DNA of 64,000 bases, taken from Siniperca chuatsi (lineage: Eukaryota; Chordata; Actinopteri; Centrarchiformes; Sinipercidae). The position numbers and the translations under genes are program-made. The notes under the pieces were generated by a model. It was not told where the DNA came from. It worked only from the letters and a program-made list of their open reading frames with translations, and searched no databases. The stretch spans positions 8,180,862 to 8,244,861 of the forward strand of contig NC_058048.1 of the NCBI RefSeq assembly GCF_020085105.1, read 5' to 3'. Shown piece after piece: positions 51,436 to 62,100 of the stretch (position 1 is the stretch's first letter; each line of letters opens with the position of its first letter).

Positions 51436-53624
51436 CTATCCCATCCTGTTCACGCTAGAGTAAGTATCCTGGGAGAGGGTGCGAGGGTTCAGTTGCTGCC
51501 AAAACACCACATGAACAGCGTTAGGTCAATTATAGAAAAATATGTGAAATGTTTTGATTAAGATGGTCGCACTTGGCTTCGACTCGCCTTCGGTAGCTGT
51601 AAACTTAGTAAACTTTGTTAGGAAGTAGATTTTCAAATGAAATTTTTTTGATTTACATAAAGGAACAGTTTGACATTTTGGGAAATATAGTTAGTTGCTT
51701 TGTTGCTGAGAGTTAGATGAGAAGATTTTTAGATTTTATGATGGGTTACGTGCTGGACTATTTCTTGGCCGGACACAGTGATTCCTGGAGTCTTAAAAAG
51801 CTCAACGAGTCGTTTTTACACTTTGGTTTTTGTAAGGATTAAACAAACGATATATAACGTGTTAATTAGTGAGCTTTACAGGCGCTGGTAGGCAGATTTT
51901 TTTTAACCTTTGGAGAGAGCCAGGATAACTGTTCCCCTGCTTCCACTCTTTATGCTAAACTAAGCTTCGCTGTGGTATCAATCTTCTCATCTCACTCTCC
52001 CAAAGTGTCCTTTAAGTTTTAAAAAAATGGACACATAAAAATTGGTTATTTACAGTTTTTGGTTCAAACATTATTGAAGATTACTTCTGCACTCATTTTA
52101 AGTCACTCTGGAGAAACAAATCAATTGAATGTAAATGCAAAAGTAAAATGCATTATTTCATATACAATACCTACATCATAGTCAGGAGATGGGACAGCTG
52201 GAGCCCGGCCTCCTGAGCGAGCAGGTGCTACAAGATAATGACAGAAATATGTGTGACCAATCACTTGTGCTGTCAGACTCAGTACTTACTTAGGATGCTT
52301 TGTGGTTGATTGTGCATATATACAGACAAATTATGCTTTAAGAGTAAAAATTAAATCCATGCGATGTGTCCACACCCAGGGAGTTTAACACTTTAGAGCC
52401 TTAAAAATTACTTGCAAGAGCTGCATCAGCTGCATGAGTACACACACAACCCTATTTAACAGCAGATACGTCTGAAAAATCTGCATGTATCAACACTAAA
52501 AGATGTGTAATGCTGTGTTCTTTTGTGATCTGGTTGAATCTTACGTTTGGAAGCGGGAGTAAGTCCAGCTGGGCTTTTCTTCTTGGTGCACCTGTAGATA
52601 ATCATCATCACAAATGCTGTCCCGACCACGTCCGCAACGATGGCCATCACACACAAAGATGCTTCCAGCTCAAAACAGTTCTCACACACTGGAGGACAAA
52701 GAACAGCAGTTGAACAAGTGGAAGCTCAGAAAGGACAACTAACACAGATGGCACATCATGAGAAATAATGATTTTTTACTCACCCTTTCCTTGCACGTAG
52801 AAATAATATTTTTTTTGGGAGGCATCATCGCCATATTTACAGTGGTAAGGGCCTTTCTTGCTATTGTCATATTTGAATGTAACTGACTTTCTCGGCATTG
52901 GTGAAAAATATGGTAATTCATTATTGTCTTTGTCGAACCAGGTCCCACTGTCTGGACAGGTCATTGTGAAATTTTCCCTCCAGAATGTTACTTCTCCTTA
53001 AAACACACAGACAAATATTAAGTTACTTCAGTGTACTCACTTTAGTTTGTCATTTCATCAAGAGCCTTCTTCCCCATTGCTTTTCAGGGAGAAAGAAGGA
53101 TGATCAGAGAGCTGAGGTGGCTTTCCAAGACTCAACTCATCTTATGCACATCAGAGTCTGGTGGCTTTTCCTTGTGTTACTATGTATTACATCATGCTAA
53201 TGTCTTACATACACAGAGATTGAAATGTTTCCAATAAGAGTAAACAACAACAAAAAACAACAAAAATATAAGTAGTGATCAAGATAATAAAGAATAAGAA
53301 TAAGTAAATCAAAAACATCAGAATGAAAGGAGTACACTGTACAGTGGGGTGAAACATTTCAACACAGCAGTTACAGCAGTTAAGGCGTATAACGTAAATA
53401 CAGGAAATCAGAGAAGTTTCTTGGAAAATGCTCTTAAATGTTATATTTTTTTGTCAGGAAACGTGCAGTTTCCAAATCCAGACCAGTATATTAAAACTTT
53501 ATGACTTTAAAATATGAAGTAAAATAAAATACAATACAATGCTATATTTACCATTCTCAGCCTTCACGGTAGCTATGCACAGGAGGAGGACAGCGAGCAC
53601 GGCCCGAACACCCATGCTGTTCAT
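51436..53624 (-). CDS. cd3e: CD3 epsilon chain of the T-cell receptor complex
   Basis: Five coding exons on the minus strand: 53552-53624, 52784-52996, 52545-52688, 52175-52227, 51436-51495; 543 nt, 180 residues, all phases fit. Signal peptide MNSMGVRAVLAVLLLCIATV (a second in-frame ATG is three codons on). Ig ectodomain with TMTCPDSGTWF and GPYHCKY. The stalk VCENC is identical to mammalian epsilon. The membrane helix (VMAIVADVVGTAFVMMII) keeps the acidic aspartate at +15 after CxxC. The basic tail KKKSPAG leads to APAVPSPDYDQL, the proline-rich PxxDY (Nck-binding) motif fused to the first ITAM half. The second half is YSSV, in the last exon (QLNPRTLSQDTYSSVNRMG). ITAM spacing is nine residues. 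Convergent with CD3 gamma/delta, as CD3E and CD3D are in human. Confidence 0.93.
51658..52014 (+). mobile_element. MITE-like 'TTAGCTTAGC' repeat, copy in CD3 epsilon intron
   Basis: AAAGGAACAGTTTGACATTT TGGGAAATATAG at the left, TGCTGAGAGTTAGATGAGAA, and a degenerate right end (CTCCCAAAGTGTCCTTTAA). It lies in the CD3 epsilon intron 51496-52174. Confidence 0.7.
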
Positions 53625-53789
53625 TTTCTTAAAGCGACCTCTGTTTTTTGTACTGTGTTTCTACAGCTTTCTACTCTATAGATCAGATTCGTGAATGTAT
53701 CCACGACAATATATAAAAAGCATCAAGCTGCCTGTTCAATAAGACAAAAAGATTCAAAGAAGTAAACTTGGTGGTTCTCTCTGTCTCTC

Positions 53790-53848
<59 letters not shown>

Positions 53849-53900
53849 GTCTCTACACACACACACACACACACATGTTGCACCCCACAGGAAGTGTTTT
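53625..53900 (-). promoter_or_regulatory. CD3 epsilon upstream region with ETS/RUNX-like motif
   Basis: Upstream of the CD3 epsilon start the minus strand reads CACTTCCTGTGGGG (53882-53895), an ETS core (TTCC/GGAA) overlapping a RUNX-like TGTGGGG. A (CT)n/(CA)n tract lies between it and the gene. T-cell genes commonly use ETS and RUNX sites; function here is inferred. Confidence 0.3.
53777..53874. repeat. (CT)n plus (AC)n compound microsatellite
   Basis: CT tract 53777-53853 followed by AC tract 53856-53874, 150-250 bp upstream of the CD3 epsilon start codon. Open frames here are repeat artefacts. Confidence 0.95.
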
Positions 53901-56085
53901 TTCAAAATGAATTCACGGTTAAACCTCAAGATGAAGTCAAACTGACTGAGTATGGCATATAGAAGTCCTCCTATATTTATTCCTGTTGATATAGAATTTG
54001 ATTCCTGATCCTGAGTAATGTCTATATTTTTATTATGTATTTATGATTGCATTTTATGTTCTGCTTTGCATCGTGCTTTTAGATTCAAATGTGTTTTATT
54101 GCTTTTCAGTATCTTGTATTATTTTATATGTACTCAGGTCTCACTTGAAATGAGATCTTAATCTCAGTGGGATTTACCTGATAAAATAACTACAACAACT
54201 ACAGGAAAACAGTTTGCATGAGATACTAGTACTGGATATTATATTACAGTAGTAAATGTGAATGTTCATGCTCATTTGTTGTAGTAAAAGTCACCATCAT
54301 ACATATAAACTACTTGCTTTGTGTAAATACTTGCTCTCTCATATTGGGAATATTTAAAGGTAGTAAATGTACTTTATACATTTAGTTAGTGCACTGTGTA
54401 ATCAATCAGAGCTTTCTTACTTTATGATCTGATTTGGTAATAATGTTTATGCTTATGGTGTTACAGTAAAATGTGTTTGAATGGGTTTTATATGCATTTC
54501 CCCATATCTCTACACAGTAGTATACAATAGGGATTGAGTTTGAAAGAATATACAATTCCTTCTGACATAACAGAAGCTTATTGTATAGTAATGAACCCTG
54601 ACCATAACCCAGTGATTGATGTTGATACTTTTCCTTTTGCATGATTAATATGTGTATATAAACAGTTTATAAAGGTGGCTGTATTAGAAAGTGGTGCCAA
54701 ATGCTGATTGGTCATTTTACTGCTTCCTTTTTTTCAGCTCATCATTTTATGTCACAGCTCATGAACATACATGTTTGCAAGTTATAAAGCTGATATGTAG
54801 CTGTTCATATTTGACAATGTCAAACATACAGGCTAAAAATGTCATGACTATTGAGATTTTTACACCTCTGTGAAGTTAACATAACTGTAAACGCACTTGT
54901 CATTTCACAGTCACACGTTTTCACTCAGTAAGATTTAACTCCCAGCGCAAATGAAATATATTGAAATGTCAGCCATAAAAGTTGAGAACTACATATATTC
55001 GCCTCTTTGATCTTTCTGACAGGCTTCAGACTAGAATTACAGAGGGATTGTACATCAGAGTGCAGCTCTGCCCCCAAGTGGTTCAAACCAGTAACCAGCC
55101 AGTCTCACATGAAACTGCACAGCTTACTGCTGGTCTCCCGTGAGAGAAAATATCTCATATCTCTGTTTGTTTTTACACTGAAGACAGAATTGTCCAATCA
55201 GCATCAGCTTTGATGCTGTTAATGTTCACAGATTCACTGGGTTATTATATATATATATATAATTTATTTTTTACCTTGTAAAGTGGAATTCCCCTTTAAC
55301 AATCTTGTGTCTCGGATGAACTAATATGACTGAATTAATTATCTGAACTGGACATTTTAGCCTAATTGAATTCGATGATGTAGAGGTCAAAACATTTAAA
55401 TGAATAAAATTTGATCCAGGAGGTCTCACAGTGATGGCATATTAAACATCTCAAAACCGCTCGTCATAGCCTGCACCAAGAAGTCATAAAATGTCACATC
55501 ACAGAGCCATAAAGTGCCTAAATTGTCTCACTTAACACGTCAAAGCGCACAGCATGGCGACTTATTTCATGTTGTTTTATTGTATCATGATACATCAGCT
55601 CATATAACATTAGATCATAATTAGATTATGCATGGTATCTGCATACACTGTCTATACAACACTGATGAACCGTCCTGGACATGTGTTTGCGCAACAGCTT
55701 TGGTACTGGCACCACACGTGTGAATGTGTTTTACTCAGCAGCTGAACAGGTTGGGTGACCGTCAAGAATTTGCCGGCTTTTGGTTTAATATGTGAGAGAG
55801 AGATAAGAAGGCAACAGGGAGAGTGGATGACTTTGTGACTCCGCCCGAAAATGTGGTGGGAGGGTGCTGAAATGAAATGTAGTAGGGCAGCAGCGAGTTG
55901 GGACGCGTCTTTGGAGAGACAAGGTGGAGGAGAGGACTCATCATAACTTGTTTTTATCCCTCTCGAAAGGGGATCCACAGACGTGTCGGCCGGGTTTTTA
56001 GTCACTGTGAGTCGGCGGAGGAGTGTCAGTGGGTTAGTTAGTTACTCCCGGTCTCTTGGTCACCGGACAGCCTGCCGTCCATCCA
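53901..56085. other. Intergenic region CD3 epsilon - MPZL2-like gene
   Basis: Divergent intergenic spacer. It holds the LINE-like tail (54060-54200), a TA repeat near 55244-55260, and unique sequence. The last ~150 bp before the signal-peptide exon (CGTCTTTGGAGAG, GGCGGAGGAGTG) is GC-richer and may be a 5' UTR. No other exon is recognised. Confidence 0.5.
54060..54200 (+). repeat. LINE-type 3' tail fragment
   Basis: TACTCAGGTCTCACTTGAAA TGAGATCTTAATCTCAGTGG GATTTACCTGATAAAATAA resembles the common 3' tail of fish non-LTR retroelements as I recall it; only the tail is present. Confidence 0.45.
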
Positions 56086-56140
56086 ATGTGCGTAAAAGGG
56101 CTCTATTTCCTCACCGTCCTGTCTGGACTCGCAGCTTCAG
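56086..56140 (+). CDS. Signal-peptide exon of an Ig-superfamily gene, probably MPZL2-like (partial)
   Basis: ATG in TCCAATGTG starts MCVKGLYFLTVLSGLAAS, an 18-residue hydrophobic signal peptide, ending in phase 1 at CTTCAG|GTGAGA, the usual layout for exon 1 of Ig-superfamily membrane proteins. The rest is outside the window. In human, MPZL2 (a junctional adhesion protein) lies head-to-head with CD3E; this exon is head-to-head with CD3 epsilon, hence the suggestion. The peptide alone does not prove it. Confidence 0.5.
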
Positions 56141-59100
56141 GTGAGATTGAGTGGATAAACCGAGTGAAAAGACGATTTTAATACATGGGGTGGGGTGTTG
56201 TTCAACATTTGGGCATTATACAGTCTAGTGTGATTCATCCAAGTGTATGTTTTGAGTTTTTATATTTTTAAAAGTCAATAACTTATAACACGTTGTTTTG
56301 ATTAATATATGTGCATCCTAGGATACAGTAGCCTATATATATATATATATATATTCTCCAAGAATTAAACAAATGACATCGCCTCTATAATTATATAGCC
56401 TACAGTATGAACTAGCCTCTGCCTGGCCGTGTATTTCAGCATCTGGGTTTTTCCAAAAGTTTACATTGGCAGTGTTTTTTCTCATCCCAAGAGTGTTCTT
56501 AAAACATAACAGGATGACCCTTTAGAGACGCTCCCGGCAATCAAAGTCAAAGAGAAAACCCTGATTCTCTTTCCATTAGTGAAAGCTCCCGAGGGACCCC
56601 TAACCTCCATCTCCGAGCGCCAGTCGTGCGTCATTGGGAAGTGGAGAACTTGGCACAGTGGCACCGCTGAAGAATTCCTATAAAAACTATTTTTAAAAAT
56701 CCATAGCAGGGCCCACTTCTGACAACATAATGACTTTACAGTATTTACAAATCCTGGCCGCATTGTGTTTTGGTTTTATGCAACCTCGCTCATTTCCTGC
56801 CTACTAAATGTGCATCCGTGCTTACATTCACAGAGACTGTGAAGTGGCCCGCTGGAAGCAGATAAGTCCACCAGCTTCCCGTAGATGGGGGTCCAGGACA
56901 TGTTAGTTGGATCATAACAACAGATAGCCTACACATAACTATGGAAATAAACACTAATAGACTATATCCGCTTGTTATAGCTGCTCACATCCAAATTCTG
57001 TAATGGAGCCGCTAATGGAAAATGACTTAATATCACAAATGAGTCGTGCAATTAATTCAGCAGACTCCAGGTTGTTTAACCTTGAAGTAATCTGTGGCCA
57101 TCCCAGCTAAGTGGATTATATTGATTGAACATGTCCATCCACTGCCAAAGCACCATGTAGGGATTCACTATAGCAGCATGCTGCTTATGTTTACAAGGAG
57201 CATGTTCCTGCAGATCAGTCACAATGTAGTCACAGGCTGACACAGACAGAGCAGGAGGATGACTAAATATACTGTGTGGCTATAGAGAGACAGATAATCA
57301 AATAACAGCATGTGGATGAAGAAAAAAAGCATGTTGGAACTGATTACAGCTGAGCAGCATCTCAGTTCTCATGTCTGCTGTACTTACGTCCATCCCTTTT
57401 GGCTTTACTGTGTTGGCAAAACGGCACGGCATGGTGAAACAAGCCAGCAGACCCATCTCATTTTCATGAGACATGCACAGTATAAAATTGCAATTAAGCG
57501 TGTAAAATAATTCACAATCATTCCTCTCTCTTACCCTTCCTTCCTCCCTTCAGGTAGACTGATGCACTGTGGCATTAAAACAGCACACAGCTAACACATT
57601 TACCCATCAGCCCTCCACTGTTCTGACACGCATTGCACTGATCAAAGTCAGTTAGTGTTCATTTGCAGACTTGAAAATCCTTCATCGCTCTCAAAGATAA
57701 ATGCACTACTCCTTTGTGTATTTTAAAAAAATACTATAAATCATAATTTGTGTCAAGATAGTTTTGGGAGCAATGTTTTTGCTTTTCACAACACCAGAAT
57801 GGAATTACTTTCTAGAGCAGACGTGATCATTACCAGATTTTGAAAAAAATATATTTTTGTGGTGTGCTAGATGCAATGTTAAAAGCGGGATCAGTGAAAA
57901 GCTCTTGTGTTGCAGGAGTCTCATGGAGGTGGAGGCACAGCACAGTCAAACACCACAGTAGTCAGAGTAAAAGGAGAACGTCTGGTGTCACCAAAAAATA
58001 CTGTATGTTATGTGTTATGTCATGTGTTCAACTCCAAGTACAGTGGTATCAAGTACAGTACACACAAAGAGCCAAAAACCAACCTGTAATCCTACGCTGG
58101 AATGCCCCTTAGCAAGACAGGGCCAAAAGATTAAAACAAAATGAATATTGTTCTCAAGTTGTGCTCAAATGTGCAATTAATCAAATTACCGAAAATAATA
58201 GACATGCAGTTAACGTGGGGCCTTTGGGGCCCCTGGTTGTCTGGGGTATTTGACCTTTTTAGAAACACATTCTACACTGACTTTTCAAAGAAGTAAATCA
58301 GTGAATTAATAAATTAACTAAAACATAGCGGTTTCTGCTGTCTACAAATAGTTGTATGGTTTGGTCCATCTCCTCCATAACCTCATCTTGTTCTCTTGTT
58401 TTGAGCTATTGAAATATTTAAATGGAAAAAGTGATGTTTGAACTGTGAGCAGTGGCCTTCAATAGCCAGACTCCACTCGCAAAATCTCGATTTTGAAGTA
58501 AAGAAAACGCCACATTCAATAGACAGAATGTGCGTGTTCTTTATTGTTCTGTACTGGTGTTTTTCATACATTTGTTGTGAAATATAATCTCATTTGGTAG
58601 CATCTTACATTTAAACATATGTTTTCCTGTGTCTGACTTTGAATGACACTTGGATTCAAAAGCAGCAAAATAGCAACTCAGCCACACACTGCGACTGGCT
58701 AATTAGAAAAGGAAACATACTGAAAACAAACACTTGATTAGTTTTAACAACTTAGACCAGATTACAGTCTTTTCTCCTCTGTCCTGACCAAACACAGACA
58801 GGCGGCTAAAAGTCTTTTCTTAACATTTTTTGATCCCCTGCTGTTGATGATAAATCTGTCTTTTTTGTTCCTTTTGTCATCCTCTAACATTTTCTTCTTC
58901 ACCCAGAAGCCTGAAATGTTCACAGGTTGACGTGCGCCAACTTGTCCTGACTTGCACACATGAACAAGGGGCTGTTGCTGCCTGCAAACAGCCTACCAGG
59001 TGCTTACACTGGTTGTTTAGGCTTCGGTTTAACCCTGTCAGGTTTACAGTGGACAAGCAGCCTCTTGCATGTGTCACTGGGATGTAACAGTTATCTCTCA

Positions 59101-62100
59101 CCACAATAATAGGTCAGTACAAAGCATTGCTGGGATTTTTGACATGCTGTACTGTGTTGACGCACCCAGGAGGACATCTGGCCTTCATGTTGGGTTGATA
59201 GGATTGCCTAGGGGTGTGTAGAGTTGACAATGACATGTTCATGTGCAAGAACACACCAATCCCCAACACAGCGGGCTTAGGTCGCATCTGTGTTTGAGTG
59301 TTGACTGCAAGGCACTCCCTGTGTAATGTTTGAAATCTTCCACTCCGAGTGTAAACAGGGATTTGAAAAATACATTCCTCGCTGAATTGAAAGTGTTTGC
59401 GTTTGCAGGTTCATCCGTGTGCGCGCACACACACACACACACACACGTTCGTCTGAATCTGTGCAAATACAAATACTGCGCATTTGTGAGCATGGGTTTC
59501 TGTTTGTGCAGTCACATTCTTACATACACTGTTTAGAGTTATGGTCAACAAGTAGATCTTCCCGTTAAAGCAACACCCCGACTGGTTTATGGACTAAATC
59601 AACTGTTTCCACAGAATATCAGAAGTTCTTTCTGAGTCATCTGATCTGCAGAAAGCCAAGCGTCATTATCAGAGCAGTCATGTTTATAGAATTTCCAAGG
59701 CTGGGAAAGTTACTCTCTCTTAATTTCCATTTCTTTGTTTAGTATCTGAGTTTCGTATATACTCCAGAATATCCAGCTATTGTTATTGAAACCGCTGACT
59801 AATGAAGTGAAAGTGAAAGTGAACTCTATATTGAAAGAGTAGCAGAAGCAGCTGCTTATCCAGTTTTTCTCACTAATGATCTGCCCCTGTAATTGAAGAG
59901 TGTAAGTTGGGAGGAGAAGGGGTGGGGGAAGGACAGGATGCAAGAGTTTGGTCACACTTGTGTGTTCCCTCCACCTGTCATTCATTTCTATTGAAGCCAA
60001 TGTGACTGACATATACAAGAGTGCTTTTCTGGTTTTCTGAGCAGGGGTACGTTTAATTGCTTATTAATTCAACTTTTTATCTGTAAGAGGAAACATTTGT
60101 TGTTGCTTTTTCCAAAAGTTGCATAGTCTTGCTTTAAAAAAGCTTCCTTCAGAACCACAGACGATATTATAACTGTTTTCCAGGCTGAGTAGTCTAGTAC
60201 TTTTTGTGACAAGTAGGCTAAACTGATCTTTATTTGTGAAATTGGTGGCGTGCCCCTTTAAGGCAGAAAGCAAAGAGCGTACGTAGGTCTTTACCTGCTC
60301 CGCAGGGGTTTCTGAGATGTGTGTGAATTGTCAGTAGGTGACTTATTCATCTGTTCAGGACCAGAGGTGGAAGTCACAGTGGGACTGGATTCACTCTGAC
60401 TCAAACCACTGCAGGACACTAAACATATGGCTAGTCTAGCTTTGTAGTAAACATGTGAAACTAAGATTGTCTTTTGAGTGTTTGGCCATCCTTCCAACAG
60501 AAGCCTGTGGGTGTGTTGAATCGAAACATACGCATTGGACCCCCCCTCAGGAGTTTGTAATCCCGGGAGAAGTTGTTGAGTCAGCTGCGAGGTGGGAGTG
60601 AAAGAGGTTTGATGGATTAAACTCTTATCCTCACTCACCCACTACATGTTTCCTCTGGACACTGCCGCCTGATGAATTACAATTGGCCTGGAGGAAGCAG
60701 GAGAGGAAGAAAGAGTTACAAAAAGAGATTGATGCTTGGTCTGTGTTTGGACTGACCTTTAAAGTGTATTCAAACACATTTTGTAGTTTTCTAAAGTCTG
60801 GTATAGTTCATATGTCTATAGGGTTAAAAGCGGAATAAGAATAGTCAACGCAGTATCAAAATTTCTATTTGTGACATTTTCGTACAAAGAAATATCTGTT
60901 TTTTTCTCTTTAAAAACAAAGAGTGATTCCCCATAAATCAAGTTAATAAAAGCTTTTAGATTTGCTGTTCCAAACACCCAGTGTCTGGTAAATCTCTCTG
61001 GGAGTAATACATTTTATACCTCAGCTTTATTTGGAGTAACAGGCACGAGCAAGGATAATCACCATGGATGAAAAAACCTGCACAAACTCCTTCAACAGAA
61101 CATCCACGGAAAGTCCCGTCCACTCTGTTCAGAGAAGAGAAGGAGAGTTAGTAGGTGGCATATGCATGTGTTTACTCTTATTATACTTTAAATGGCCACA
61201 AGTATGTGGATGCCTGAATGTTATCATATGTGATAGTTGCACATGTCATTCCAAAAACCATATGCAGAAATCTACTGCCTTTACAGCCTTCACTCCTCTG
61301 GGAAGGCTCCCAATCAACCACAAGAGCACCCGTGAGGTTGGCCACTGATGTTCCAGATGTGTTCCAGTTCATCCCAAAGGTGTTGGATGGGGTTGAGGTC
61401 AGGGCTCTGTGCTGGCCAGTGAGTCAAGTTCTTCTACACCACTTGGGGAAACCATTTCGTTATGAACCTGGCTTTGTGCACTGGAGCCTTGTCATGTTGA
61501 AACAGGAAAAGACCTTCCCCAAACAGTTGATACAAGCACACTGTTATGTTGCGTATCATGCTATGCTGTGGCACAAATATTTTCTTTAACTGGAACTAAG
61601 GGGCCCAAGCCACGAAAACAGCCTGAGAACAAAAGTACAAAAAGGTATGTGAGCACATACCTTTGGCCATACATTGTACTTGCTTATTTTTGGCACAACT
61701 GCATGTTCATGACTGAGTGGAATGAACGGAAACCTGTATGGAGAAAATGTACTGCACAGTGTGTTACACATAGTTGTGTCCATCTCAGGGGTTCCCTCCC
61801 ATTACACCAGTCAACACTCGCCCTCTCCCTCAACTCTGTGTCCTCCTCTTCTGCAACCACACTGTTACCTGAACCTGCTATTCCCAGCCCTCTGTCCAGC
61901 ACTGCATGAAAGACAGGCCTTGTTAAAAAAAAAGAAAGAAGAAAACTAACTAGCTTGTGAAACCTCTCACAAAGGAGAGAAGAGGCTCTTTGTAATCCAC
62001 TGAGCTCTTTGTGTGTTTGGTCCTGTCCTAAGTGTTTCCTCCAAAACCGGTGCAACAGGGAACTGGTTTTCCTCCGGTGGTCCCTTTGTTTCTGAGCCAT

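Noticed and set aside
57840-58112. Possible second exon of the MPZL2-like gene
   Set aside because: AG before GAGTCTCATGG exists, but the translation lacks Ig-domain features and the phase-1 frame has no cysteine/tryptophan pattern.
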